DNA of 64,000 nt from Gemmatimonadota bacterium (GTDB lineage Bacteria; Gemmatimonadota; Gemmatimonadetes; Longimicrobiales; Gaopeijiaceae). Below the pieces are notes generated by a model. That model had not been told where the DNA came from. It searched no databases and worked only from the letters and a program-made list of their open reading frames with translations. Below, one piece after another: positions 1 through 8,305 of this stretch. Numbering within the stretch: position 1 is the stretch's first letter; each line of letters opens with the position of its first letter. Both the position numbers and the translations under genes were made by a program. The stretch covers positions 1 to 64,000 of the forward strand of contig JAWKQN010000021.1 of NCBI GenBank assembly GCA_041390125.1. Reading direction: 5' to 3'.

Positions 1-2
1 AG

Positions 3-173
3 ATCGACCTCACCTACCGGCTGGCGGGTCCGGCCGCGGAGGACCGCCCCAAGGTGGAGCGGGCCGTGCAGCTGTCCCTGGACACCTACTGCAGCGTGCT
101 CCACTCCCTCGCCCCCGACACGCGCATCAACACACGCATCGACGTGGAGGAGTCGGCCGGAGAGGGCTCGTGA
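3..173 (+). CDS. OsmC-family protein, C-terminal part only
   Basis: Only the last 56 residues are inside the window. They contain the pattern typical of the OsmC/Ohr C-terminus: a short strand, then an ERAVxLSxDTYCSVLxSL helix that carries the second, peroxidatic-type cysteine of the family, then a final strand (TRINTRIDVEE). OsmC proteins reduce organic hydroperoxides with a two-cysteine mechanism, but many relatives have no tested role. The first cysteine lies outside the window. The stop overlaps the GTG start of the acyl-CoA synthetase in a GTGA arrangement, so the two genes are probably translationally coupled. Confidence 0.7.
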   Translation: MDLTYRLAGPAAEDRPKVERAVQLSLDTYCSVLHSLAPDTRINTRIDVEESAGEGS

Positions 174-2011
174 CCACGCTCCGCGCCTACGCCAATCCCG
201 CTCCGGTCCCCACCGGTACGCTGGTGGAACTGTTCCTGGAGGCGTGCGACAGCTTCCCCGCGCGCCCCGCCTTCCAGTACTTCGACGGGGACGTGCTGCG
301 AGACGTGGGGCACCCGGAGGCCTACGACACGGTCCGGAGCGTGGCCGCGTCGCTCCGCGCGCGTGGCGTCGGCCGGGGAGACCGGGTCGCCCTGCTGTCG
401 GAGAACCGCCCGGAGTGGGCGCTGGCGGACTATGCCTGCCTGTGCGTGGGCGCCCAGGACGTGCCCATCTACTCCACCCTGCTCCCCGAGCACGTCGCGT
501 ACATCCTGCGCGATTCCGGCGCCAAGGCGGTGTTCGTCTCCACCACGGAGCAACTGGACAAGGTCACGTCGGTGCGCGCCGAGTGCCCCGACCTCCAGAC
601 CGTGGTGATCTTCGACCCCCCGCAGAGCCTCCCTGCGGGGGTGCAGGCCTGGAAGGACTTCGTGGCGGCCGGTGGGGACGGGGGCACGGACGACGCCTTC
701 CGCGAGGAGGCGCTCTCGGCCCGTCCCGAGGACGTGGCCACGCTGATCTACACGTCCGGCACGACGGGCGAGCCCAAGGGCGTGATGCTCACCCACGGCA
801 ACCTGTACACCAACGTGCAGGCCAGCCAGGTGGCGCTCCGCGTCGGGGAGCGCGAAACCACGCTGAGCTTCCTGCCGCTGTCGCACGTCTTCCAGCGGAT
901 GGTGGACTACCTGCTCTTCTGGCGGGGCTGCGTCATCGCCTATGCCCACTCCATCCAGACCGTGGCCCAGGACATCAAGGTGGTCCGGCCCACCCTGGTG
1001 GTCTCGGTGCCCCGCCTCTACGAGAAGATCTACAACCGTCTCACCGACGCGAGCGGCCTCAAGGGCGCGCTCGTGCGCTGGGCCATGGGGGTGGGGGGTC
1101 GCTGGTCGGATGCCACGCTGGCGGGGGAGGCGCCGGGCGCCTTCCTGAAGGCACAGTACGGCCTGGCCGACCGGCTCGTGTTCACCAAGGTCCGGGACGC
1201 GATGGGCGGCCGGCTCCGCTTCTTCGTGAGCGGGGGGGCACCGCTCACGCCCGAGATCGCCCGCTTCTTCCACTACGCCGGTCTGCCCATCCTCGAAGGC
1301 TACGGCCTCACCGAGACCAGCCCCGTCACCAACGTCAACACCCTGGCCGACCTGCGCATCGGCACGGTGGGCCGGCCCATCCCGTCCACCGAGATCCGGA
1401 TCGCCGACGACGGGGAGATCCTCGTCCGCGGTCCCCAGATCATGAAGGGCTATTTCAAGAAGCCCGACGCCACGGCCGAGGTCATCGACGCCGAAGGCTG
1501 GTTCCGGACCGGCGACATCGGCGAGATCGACGCCGACGGCTTCCTCAAGATCACCGACCGGAAGAAGGACATCATCGTCACGGCGGGGGGGAAGAACATC
1601 GCCCCGCAACCGATCGAGAACCGGCTCAAGACGAACGCGTTCGTGGAGCAGGTCGTGATGATCGGCGACCGACGCAAGTTCCCCGTGCTCCTCATCGTCC
1701 CCGACTTCGCCGTGCTCGAGACGTGGGCCAAGGGACAGGGCATCGGGACCGGCGACCGCCGCGCCCTGGTCGCTGAGCCGCGGATCCAGACCAAGATCCT
1801 GTCGGAGGTGGAGGGCGAGCTCGCCCACCTGGCCTCCTACGAGCGTCCGAAGAAGATCGGCCTCCTGCACGAGGAATTCTCGCTGGAGCAGGGCACCATG
1901 ACGCCCAAGCAGTCCATCCGGCGGCGCGAGGTGGAGAAGCTGTACCGCGACCTCATCGACGGCTTCTACGCCTCCGACGCGGTCGAGCGGGACGTCTTCG
2001 CCGCGCCCTGA
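170..2011 (+). CDS. Long-chain fatty-acid--CoA ligase (AMP-forming)
   Basis: This 613-residue member of the ANL adenylate-forming family activates a fatty acid to its acyl-AMP and then to acyl-CoA. The P-loop-like A3 motif YTSGTTGEPKGVMLTHGN is near residues 194-211, the A5 motif GYGLTETSP near 378-386, the YFKKPDAT/GWFRTGD region near 424-450, and the ITDRKKDIIVTAGGKNI hinge with the conserved lysines near 464-480. Its size and the insert before the C-terminal lid match bacterial long-chain ligases related to FadD15 and eukaryotic ACSLs. It starts with GTG overlapping the OsmC stop. No beta-oxidation genes adjoin it, so the chain-length preference and pathway (lipid recycling or degradation) are inferred. 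Confidence 0.88.
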   Translation: MTTLRAYANPAPVPTGTLVELFLEACDSFPARPAFQYFDGDVLRDVGHPEAYDTVRSVAASLRARGVGRGDRVALLSENRPEWALADYACLCVGAQDVPIYSTLLPEHVAYILRDSGAKAVFVSTTEQLDKVTSVRAECPDLQTVVIFDPPQSLPAGVQAWKDFVAAGGDGGTDDAFREEALSARPEDVATLIYTSGTTGEPKGVMLTHGNLYTNVQASQVALRVGERETTLSFLPLSHVFQRMVDYLLFWRGCVIAYAHSIQTVAQDIKVVRPTLVVSVPRLYEKIYNRLTDASGLKGALVRWAMGVGGRWSDATLAGEAPGAFLKAQYGLADRLVFTKVRDAMGGRLRFFVSGGAPLTPEIARFFHYAGLPILEGYGLTETSPVTNVNTLADLRIGTVGRPIPSTEIRIADDGEILVRGPQIMKGYFKKPDATAEVIDAEGWFRTGDIGEIDADGFLKITDRKKDIIVTAGGKNIAPQPIENRLKTNAFVEQVVMIGDRRKFPVLLIVPDFAVLETWAKGQGIGTGDRRALVAEPRIQTKILSEVEGELAHLASYERPKKIGLLHEEFSLEQGTMTPKQSIRRREVEKLYRDLIDGFYASDAVERDVFAAP

Positions 2012-2013
2012 CG

Positions 2014-2349
2014 ATGGAGGCGGCGCCCGCGCAGATCCGACTGGTGCTGCTCTCGGTTCCCGACCGGGAGACCGGACTTCGACTCGTCGAGACGCTCGTG
2101 GCCGAGCGGCACGCCGCGTGCGGATCCGTCGGGGCGGGAACGACGTCGATCTACTGGTGGAACGGACAGGTCGAGCGAGCCGACGAGGCGCTGGTGATCC
2201 TCAAGACCACCGACGCCTGCGCCGCCAACCTGTTGTCCCGTGCGGCCGAGCTGCACCCGTACGAAGTCCCCGAGATCCTCGTGCTTCCCCTCGTCGGGGG
2301 ACACTCCCCCTACCTCGACTGGGTGCGGGCCGAAGTCCGTCCCGGATGA
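2014..2349 (+). CDS. cutA: CutA1 divalent-cation tolerance family protein
   Basis: A 111-residue protein of the usual CutA length. It opens with the strand VLLSVPDRETGLRLVETLVAERHAACGSV and has the conserved core SIYWWNGQVERADEALVILKT, followed by LHPYEVPEILVLPLVGGHSPYLDWV, which is diagnostic of the trimeric ferredoxin-like CutA fold. CutA was named from copper tolerance in E. coli, but its biochemical role is unsettled. It starts two bases after the acyl-CoA ligase stop, so it is probably co-transcribed with it. Confidence 0.9.
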   Translation: MEAAPAQIRLVLLSVPDRETGLRLVETLVAERHAACGSVGAGTTSIYWWNGQVERADEALVILKTTDACAANLLSRAAELHPYEVPEILVLPLVGGHSPYLDWVRAEVRPG

Positions 2350-2491
2350 TGCCCGTACGTCCCTGACTCGCTTCGGGGCGGCGAGCGGTCCGGATCGGAC
2401 ACCCTGCGCCCGAGGCCGAGACGTTCGTATCTTGGTAGGATCGGTGCGCCCGCGCGGTGTGCCGTCCGGGAGGCGTGCCGTGGAGGAGTCC

Positions 2492-3196
2492 ATGGTCGAG
2501 TCGGTGGGCAGTGGGGGCGAAGCGCCGGACGCGGTCCGCTCCGCGAAGCATTGGAGGCGTGGCGTGTCGGACGACGAAGGCAACCGGACCGAGGCCCTGG
2601 CCCGGGCGCGCAGGTACGCGACCGAAGGGCGCACCGAGGACGCGATCCGTGAATATCGCGGCGTCCTGCGGGCGGACCCCGCGGACGTGAGCGCGCGGAA
2701 CGAGCTGGGGATGCTCTACGAACGGATCGGGGAGCACGACCAGGCGGTGGCCCAGTTGCGGGCGGCCGTCCAGGAGGAGCCCGACAACCCCGAGCTCCTG
2801 ATCCGCCTGGGCGCGGCCCTGGGGGCCGTGGGTCGCTTCGACGACGCGGAGACCGAGCTGCGGCGGGCCATCAAGATGGCGCCCGACAACCTCGAGGCCC
2901 GCGCCAACCTCGGCATCCTCTTCTTCCGACGCGGTCTGTACGAACAGGCGGACGCGGAGCTGCGCTCCGTCTGCCTGCGTGACTCGGCGCACGGGCCGGC
3001 CCACTTCTACCGGGGTGAGTCCTTGAACCGGCTCGGCCGCTACGACGACGCCATCGAGAGCCTGGAGCGGGCGATCGAGCTGCAACCGGGCAACGCCCGC
3101 GCCTACTACACGCTGGGCATCCTCTTCGACCGCAAGCACCTCCACGACCGGGCCGCGGCCATGTTCCGCCGCTCGCGCGAGCTCACCGACCGTTGA
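2492..3196 (+). CDS. Tetratricopeptide repeat protein
   Basis: The predicted 234-residue product contains about five TPR units from residue 30 to the end, with the helix-pair signature (ALxxxGRxxDAxxxxRRAIxxxPDN) repeated every 34 residues. TPR arrays are protein-protein scaffolds, and no catalytic domain is present. No signal peptide is clear at the chosen ATG. A GTG at 2480 in the same frame is an alternative start. The ATG was preferred because a GGAGGAG Shine-Dalgarno-like run lies just before it. The stop overlaps the TTG start of the macro-domain gene, so both are likely made from one message. Confidence 0.75.
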   Translation: MVESVGSGGEAPDAVRSAKHWRRGVSDDEGNRTEALARARRYATEGRTEDAIREYRGVLRADPADVSARNELGMLYERIGEHDQAVAQLRAAVQEEPDNPELLIRLGAALGAVGRFDDAETELRRAIKMAPDNLEARANLGILFFRRGLYEQADAELRSVCLRDSAHGPAHFYRGESLNRLGRYDDAIESLERAIELQPGNARAYYTLGILFDRKHLHDRAAAMFRRSRELTDR

Positions 3197-3681
3197 TCCG
3201 GGTGCGGCGCGGACTCCTGGTGGAGTCCACCTGCGAGGCGATCCTGCGCCCCATCCGCTCGGACCTGAGCCCGCTCACCGGCTCGGGTCGGGACCTGGAG
3301 GCCGCGGCGGGCCCCGCGGTCCGGGAGAAGCTGGAGCAGCTGGGGGACATCCCCGTCGGGGGGGCCGTGGTGACACCCGGGGGAGCGCTCCCGGCGCTCC
3401 TGCTGATCCACGCCGCCATCGAGTCGCGCGAGGAGCCCGTCACGCGGGCCGGGGTGGAGCGGGCGCTCACCAACGGGCTGCGCCGAGCGGTCGAATGGGG
3501 TGTGCGCTCGGTGGCCCTTCCGCCCCTCGGTGCGGGCGCCGGTCAGCTGGAGCTCGAGGTGGTGGTGGAGCTGACGGCGGCCGCGGTGCGGAACGTGGCC
3601 GCGGGCTCGGCAACTCTTGCCGAGGTCGAGGTGGTCGTGGAGACGGAATACCAGGAAGCGGCCTTCCTGCAAGGGGTTTAG
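3193..3681 (+). CDS. Macro-domain protein (ADP-ribose-binding type)
   Basis: A compact 162-residue single-domain protein. The fold is suggested by an N-terminal strand followed by VESTCEAILRP, the glycine-rich GDIPVGGAVVTPGGALPA loop that resembles the ADP-ribose phosphate loop, the IHAAIESR strand-helix, and LPPLGAGAGQLELE, which matches the second binding loop (GxGxxGxP-like). Macro domains bind or hydrolyse ADP-ribose and O-acetyl-ADP-ribose. The asparagine and aspartate usually found in the active deacetylases are not obvious here, so binding rather than catalysis is possible. The start is TTG and overlaps the upstream stop, which implies coupling to the TPR gene. Confidence 0.6.
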   Translation: MIRVRRGLLVESTCEAILRPIRSDLSPLTGSGRDLEAAAGPAVREKLEQLGDIPVGGAVVTPGGALPALLLIHAAIESREEPVTRAGVERALTNGLRRAVEWGVRSVALPPLGAGAGQLELEVVVELTAAAVRNVAAGSATLAEVEVVVETEYQEAAFLQGV

Positions 3682-3750
3682 CCGGTCGCACGCCTCTTGC
3701 TCGGGGAACGGTCTTCCGACCCTCCGTCCCCTGATCCCAGAGGAGTCCCC

Positions 3751-5310
3751 ATGCGAGGCAGGCGCTGGTTGGGCGTCGCCATCGTGGCGTTCTGGGCCGC
3801 GATGGTGGGATGGCAGGCCCGGAGGGAGTACTTCCAGCCCGAGCTGGCCCGCCTGACCGAGGCCGCCCGCTCCCTCGCCCCCGGCGTGTACTTCTACACG
3901 CTCGAGATGTCCGAGCGGGCGATCGGGCTGGCGAGCTCCCGGCTGGACACGGTGCCCGAGGGGTTCGTGCTCGAGGACCTGCTCAACCTGGAGCTGCCGG
4001 CGCTGGGCCAGACCGGCGCCGCCGTGGCCCGCACCCGCGTGGACCTGGGACCCGCGCTGACCATGCGGGGCTTCGACTTCTCGCTCGACTCGGAGCTCGG
4101 CCGCTTCGCCGCAGCCGGCCGGGTGGACGGGGACTCCCTGCTGCAGGTCGAGGTCCGCTCCGGCGGGTCGGTCCAGAACGTGGACTACCGCTTCGGAGAC
4201 ACCCCGCTGGCCGCAGCCGCGCTGCCCATCCGGGTCGCGGTGGGCGGGGAGCTGGAGGTGGGGGCCCGGCACCGCCTCCCCATGTTCGATCCGTCCACGC
4301 TGGCGACGCGCACGGTGGACGTGGAGGTCCTGGCCCACGACACGCTGGCGTTCCCCGACAGCGCCTGGTTCGACCCGGCCACCGCGCGCTGGGTGCCGGC
4401 GCGCTGGGATTCCGTGCCGGCCTGGAAGGTGGCGGAGGCCTTCGGCGGTGTCCGCATCGAGAGCTGGATCGACGAGGACGGCCGCATCCTCGAGGCCTCC
4501 AGCCCGCTCGGGTTCACGATGCGGCGGACCGAGTTCGAGCTGGCCCGCCAGGCGCTGGAGGAAGCGCGCGGGTTGGATGCCACCGTGGTGGACGACGACG
4601 TCATCCTGGCCACCGCGATCCAGAGTGACGTGGATCTCGAGGCCATCGAGGCCCAGGGGGAGCTGCGGGTGCGCCTGAGCGGCGTGGACCTCGAGGGCTT
4701 CGCCCTCGACGGCGGCCGCCAGACCCTCAGGGGCGATACCCTGATCGTGCGGCGCGAGGACTGGGACGCGCTGCGCGCGGATTACACGCTGCCCTACAAG
4801 CGGATGGACCGGACGGCGGAGCTCGCGCCCGAGCCCTTGATCCAGAGCGCGGACGAGCGCATCCAGCGCGCGGCCCGGCGGGCCACCAACTGGGGTACGT
4901 CCTGGACGCACGATCCCAAGCGCGTCGCGCGCCAGCTCACCAATCACGTCTACCACCTGCTGGACAAGCGGATCACCGTCTCCGTGCCCAGCGCCGTGCA
5001 GGTGCTGGAGGCGGAGCAGGGCGACTGCAACGAACACACGGTGCTGTTCGTGGCCATGGCCCGGGCGCTGGGCCTGCCCGCGCGCACGGCCGTGGGTCTC
5101 GTGTATGTGAACGGCGCGTTCTTCTACCACGCGTGGCCCGAGGTCTGGATCGACGACTGGGTCGCCGTGGATCCCACCTTCGGACAGTACCCGGCCGACG
5201 CGTCCCATCTACGGTTCGTCGTCGGCGGGTTGGCGCAGCAGGTCGACATCGTGCGCCTCATCGGCCGCCTCCAGATCGAGGTGCTGCCGTCCCCGGCGTC
5301 AGGAGAGTGA
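3751..5310 (+). CDS. Transglutaminase-like (papain-fold) domain protein, membrane anchored
   Basis: The 519-residue protein begins with a positively charged stretch and one hydrophobic segment (residues 6-20), consistent with an uncleaved anchor or signal. Most of it is an all-beta region with no recognised domain. The C-terminal third is a transglutaminase core: the nucleophile in QGDCNEHTVLFVAMARALGL, the histidine in FFYHAWPEVWI and the aspartate in VAVDPTFGQ make a complete Cys-His-Asp triad. Such domains act as proteases, peptidases or cross-linkers at the cell envelope. The ATG was chosen because AGAGGAG sits seven bases upstream. An ABC exporter pair follows after four bases, so the three genes probably form an operon. 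Confidence 0.78.
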   Translation: MRGRRWLGVAIVAFWAAMVGWQARREYFQPELARLTEAARSLAPGVYFYTLEMSERAIGLASSRLDTVPEGFVLEDLLNLELPALGQTGAAVARTRVDLGPALTMRGFDFSLDSELGRFAAAGRVDGDSLLQVEVRSGGSVQNVDYRFGDTPLAAAALPIRVAVGGELEVGARHRLPMFDPSTLATRTVDVEVLAHDTLAFPDSAWFDPATARWVPARWDSVPAWKVAEAFGGVRIESWIDEDGRILEASSPLGFTMRRTEFELARQALEEARGLDATVVDDDVILATAIQSDVDLEAIEAQGELRVRLSGVDLEGFALDGGRQTLRGDTLIVRREDWDALRADYTLPYKRMDRTAELAPEPLIQSADERIQRAARRATNWGTSWTHDPKRVARQLTNHVYHLLDKRITVSVPSAVQVLEAEQGDCNEHTVLFVAMARALGLPARTAVGLVYVNGAFFYHAWPEVWIDDWVAVDPTFGQYPADASHLRFVVGGLAQQVDIVRLIGRLQIEVLPSPASGE

Positions 5311-5314
5311 GACC

Positions 5315-6094
5315 ATGCAGGAACCGATGATCCAGCTCGAGAACGTCGTGAAGCGCTATGGCGCCTTCGAGGCGGTGCGGGGCGTCGACTTCGAGGTGCC
5401 CCGCGGTCGCATCTTCGGCTTCCTCGGACCCAACGGCGCGGGGAAGACCACGACCATCCGCATGGTCGCCGGCGTGCTGCAACCGTCGGGAGGCAGCATC
5501 CGCATCGGCGGCGTGGACGTGGAGAAGGATCCGGAGCGGGCCAAGGCCAGCATCGGCTACATCCCCGACCGCCCCTACCTGTACGAAAAGCTCAGCGGTG
5601 CCGAGTTCCTGCGCTTCGTGGCCGGTCTGTGGGGACGCAACGGCAACGGCACCGAACATCGGGCCAACCGTTTGCTGGAGCTGTTCCAGCTGCGCGATCG
5701 CCAGGATGATCTGATCGAGAGCTACTCGCACGGGATGCGCCAGAAGCTGCTGATCACGTCGGCGCTCGTGCACGAGCCCGAGCTGATCGTCGTGGACGAG
5801 CCCATGGTGGGACTGGATCCGCGGTCGGCGAAGATCCTCAAGGACCTGTTCCGCACGTACGCGGACCACGGGGGGACGGTCTTCCTGTCCACACACACGC
5901 TCGAGGTGGCGGAGGCGCTCTGCGACCACATCGCCATCATCAACAAGGGTCGCATCATCGCCCGCGGCACGATGGACGAGCTGCGCACGCAAGCGGAGGC
6001 CGGCAGCGCCGGTCTCGAGGAGATCTTCCTCAAGGTCACCGGTGCGGGTGAGCTGGAGCACGTGCTCGGCGCGAGCGAGGCTCTGGCGGGATGA
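5315..6094 (+). CDS. ABC transporter ATP-binding protein
   Basis: This 259-residue nucleotide-binding subunit has every motif: Walker A GPNGAGKTT near residues 36-44, Q-loop region, signature YSHGMRQK, Walker B LIVVDEPMVGLDPR and the H-loop STHTLE. It resembles the CcmA/NatA/DrrA class of exporter ATPases. The gene overlaps its partner permease by four bases (ATGA), so the two subunits are almost certainly produced together. The substrate is unknown. The upstream transglutaminase-like gene suggests an envelope-related cargo, but this is inference. Confidence 0.92.
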   Translation: MQEPMIQLENVVKRYGAFEAVRGVDFEVPRGRIFGFLGPNGAGKTTTIRMVAGVLQPSGGSIRIGGVDVEKDPERAKASIGYIPDRPYLYEKLSGAEFLRFVAGLWGRNGNGTEHRANRLLELFQLRDRQDDLIESYSHGMRQKLLITSALVHEPELIVVDEPMVGLDPRSAKILKDLFRTYADHGGTVFLSTHTLEVAEALCDHIAIINKGRIIARGTMDELRTQAEAGSAGLEEIFLKVTGAGELEHVLGASEALAG

Positions 6095-7845
6095 CGCCGC
6101 TCGCCGCCGCGTTGGGGCTGGGGACGGAGGAAGCCGCGTCCCACCGCACGCAGTTCGCCGTGCGTACCGTGGAGCCGGGCCTGGCCTGGTTGCTCGGGGC
6201 CAAGCTGCGCGGGCGCGTCAATCGGGCGCGCACGGATCCGGCGCGGGTGGCCAAGGCGCTCGTCTTTGGAGGGGTGGCGGCCTTCTTCTGGTCGTTCATC
6301 TTCGCGGTCATCTTCCGGATGCTCCTGTACTTCCGGGGCACGCAGGGTGTGGGGGACCTCCTGGCTGGCAAGCTGCTGGCGCTGGCGCTCCTGACCTTCA
6401 TGTCCATCCTGCTGCTGTCGAACGTCATCGCGGCGCTGTCCACGTTCTTCCTGGCCCGCGACCTGGAGCTCCTGATGGCGGCGCCGCTGGACCCGTTGCG
6501 GATCTACGGGGCACGCCTGACCGAGACGGCGGTCAACTCGTCCTGGATGGTCGCGCTCCTCGCGGTGCCGCTCTTCGCGGCCTACGGGGTGGCCTACGAG
6601 GGTGGGCCGCTCTTCGTGGGGCTGGCCGTGGCGGTGCTGGTGGGCTTGCTCGTCATCCCCGCCGTCGTGGGATCGGCGGTCACGCTGCTGCTGGTCAACG
6701 TCTTCCCGGCGCGCCGCACCCGCGACCTGCTCGCGCTCATCGGGCTCTTCACGGCGGCGGGCGTGGTGGCGCTGTTCCGCTTCCTGCGTCCCGAGCGTCT
6801 GGTGCGACCGGACGAGTTCCGCGACCTCGTGGACTTCCTGGCCGTCCTGCGCGCTCCGACGTCACCGTGGCTGCCCAGTGAGTGGGCGGCCGACGCGGTC
6901 CTGTCGTTCCTCCGGGGTGGGTTCGATCCGCTCCCGCTGCTGCTGTTGCTGAGCACCGCGGCCGCCTTCGTGGTGATGGGGGCGTGGCTGCACGGGCGTT
7001 ACTACCGCTCCGGCTATACGCGCGCGCAGGAAGGCGCCGAACAGCGCTCGGGGCGGGAGCGCTCGCGGCGGCTGGAGGCCTGGCTGCGGCCGCTGGACCT
7101 CTCCACCCGGCAGTTGATCGCCAAGGAAGTGCGGGTGTTCTTCCGTGACGCCACGCAGTGGTCACAGCTCATCCTGCTGGGCGTGCTGGTCGTGGTCTAC
7201 GTCTACAACATCCGGTCGCTGCCGTTGTACACGGGCGAGCAGCTCTCGTTCTTCCTGATCAACCTCATCTCGTTCCTGAATCTCGGGTTGGCGGGCTTCG
7301 TGGTCGCGGCGGTGGCCGCGCGCTTCATCTTCCCGGCGATGTCGCTCGAGGGCCGCATGCTCTGGCTGCTGCGCTCGGCGCCGATCGATCTGCGGCGGGT
7401 GTTCTGGTCCAAGTACTGGGTGGGGCTCCTGCCGCTGCTCGCCATCGCGTTGCCGCTGATCGTCGGAACGAACCTCATCCTGGAGGCGAGCCCGTTCCTG
7501 CACGTGCTGTCGGCGCTCACGATGGTCGGGGTGGCGGTGGCCATGACGGCCATGGCGCTCGGGTTCGGCGCCCTGCACCCCAACTTCGAGACCGAGAACG
7601 CGGCGGAGATCCCCACCTCGTTCGGTGGCCTCCTGTTCATGATGACGGCGGTCGCCTACCTGGCGGCCCTCGTGCTGCTCGAGGCCTGGCCCGTCTATCT
7701 GTTCCTGAAGAGCCGGCTCGACGGGGGGGCGCAGAGCGTCTGGCCGCTCGTGTTCGGTCTGAGCGGCGCCCTGGTGCTGACGGTGGCCGCGACGGTCCTG
7801 CCCCTCCGGGCAGGCGTGCGGAAGATCCGCGAGATCGAGGTGTAG
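6091..7845 (+). CDS. ABC transporter permease subunit (large putative exporter)
   Basis: A 584-residue integral membrane protein with about a dozen hydrophobic segments. They are grouped as two sets, residues 60-300 and 355-575, separated by a charged region (GRYYRSGYTRAQEGAEQRSGRERSRR split around residue 310). This layout matches the 'putative ABC exporter' permeases that pair with a single CcmA-like ATPase, as the upstream gene provides. The ATG overlaps the ATPase stop. No substrate can be read from the sequence. It is the last gene of the operon; a 460-base repeat-containing spacer follows. Confidence 0.85.
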   Translation: MTPLAAALGLGTEEAASHRTQFAVRTVEPGLAWLLGAKLRGRVNRARTDPARVAKALVFGGVAAFFWSFIFAVIFRMLLYFRGTQGVGDLLAGKLLALALLTFMSILLLSNVIAALSTFFLARDLELLMAAPLDPLRIYGARLTETAVNSSWMVALLAVPLFAAYGVAYEGGPLFVGLAVAVLVGLLVIPAVVGSAVTLLLVNVFPARRTRDLLALIGLFTAAGVVALFRFLRPERLVRPDEFRDLVDFLAVLRAPTSPWLPSEWAADAVLSFLRGGFDPLPLLLLLSTAAAFVVMGAWLHGRYYRSGYTRAQEGAEQRSGRERSRRLEAWLRPLDLSTRQLIAKEVRVFFRDATQWSQLILLGVLVVVYVYNIRSLPLYTGEQLSFFLINLISFLNLGLAGFVVAAVAARFIFPAMSLEGRMLWLLRSAPIDLRRVFWSKYWVGLLPLLAIALPLIVGTNLILEASPFLHVLSALTMVGVAVAMTAMALGFGALHPNFETENAAEIPTSFGGLLFMMTAVAYLAALVLLEAWPVYLFLKSRLDGGAQSVWPLVFGLSGALVLTVAATVLPLRAGVRKIREIEV

Positions 7846-7872
7846 GCAGCGGGGGAGGGGAGCGGCGGCCGG

Positions 7873-7889
7873 GCGTTTCAGCGGAAACG
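7873..7889. repeat. 17-nt hairpin repeat, copy 1
   Basis: GCGTTTCAGCGGAAACG occurs here and again, identically, at 9378-9394 inside the DUF222-HNH gene. Six-base arms CGTTTC/GAAACG enclose an AGCG loop. In one frame both copies read VSAET, so this copy may be a relic of an older DUF222-HNH gene rather than a functional site. Confidence 0.6.
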
Positions 7890-7925
7890 CGTCGGCCGCG
7901 CGATTGGCTACGTTCTCGTCCTCGT

Positions 7926-8020
7926 GGTACTCCCGTCCTCGAGCGCGCGCGATCGCTTGGGTCCTCGTTCACTCACGGTACTCCCGTCCCCGAGCGCGCG
8001 GGGTCGCTTGGGTTCTCGTT
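7926..8020. repeat. Imperfect tandem direct repeat, 51-base period
   Basis: Two 44-base units (7926-7969 and 7977-8020) match at all but a few positions and are separated by CACTCAC. Each unit starts GGTACTCCCGTCC and ends GCTTGGGTYCTCGTT. The rest of 7846-8305, ahead of the DUF222-HNH gene, shows no convincing gene. The repeat could be leader structure or debris of a recombining locus. Confidence 0.65.
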
Positions 8021-8305
8021 CTCTCCCTGCTCCCGTCCATCTGCGTCAGCCCGGGCTCGCCTTCCACGAAGTCCCATCCTGCCATGGACGACCTTGCGGA
8101 CGGCGGGATAGCGTTGATCCGACATCGCCCTCGGATCCGCGCCCGAACGCCGTCCACAGCCTCCCTGAGCGTGGGCGCGCTGGATCGACGGCTGGAATGC
8201 TCTGCAATGCTCCCCGCGCTCGTCCTGGAGGCACCGAGGGCGTCGCGGAACCGCCCCCTATCTTTGTCCTCGTGTTCGCTTCACCGCTTCGCAGGCAGGT
8301 CTCGC

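Noticed and set aside
86..1870. Long minus-strand open frame opposite the acyl-CoA ligase (and similar ones opposite many genes)
   Set aside because: The GC-rich sequence opens antisense frames. It has low-complexity His/Arg/Gly composition and no domain, while the plus frame is a complete enzyme.
7926..8020. CRISPR-like array
   Set aside because: Only two imperfect units with a seven-base gap, and no spacers or cas genes; it is a tandem repeat.
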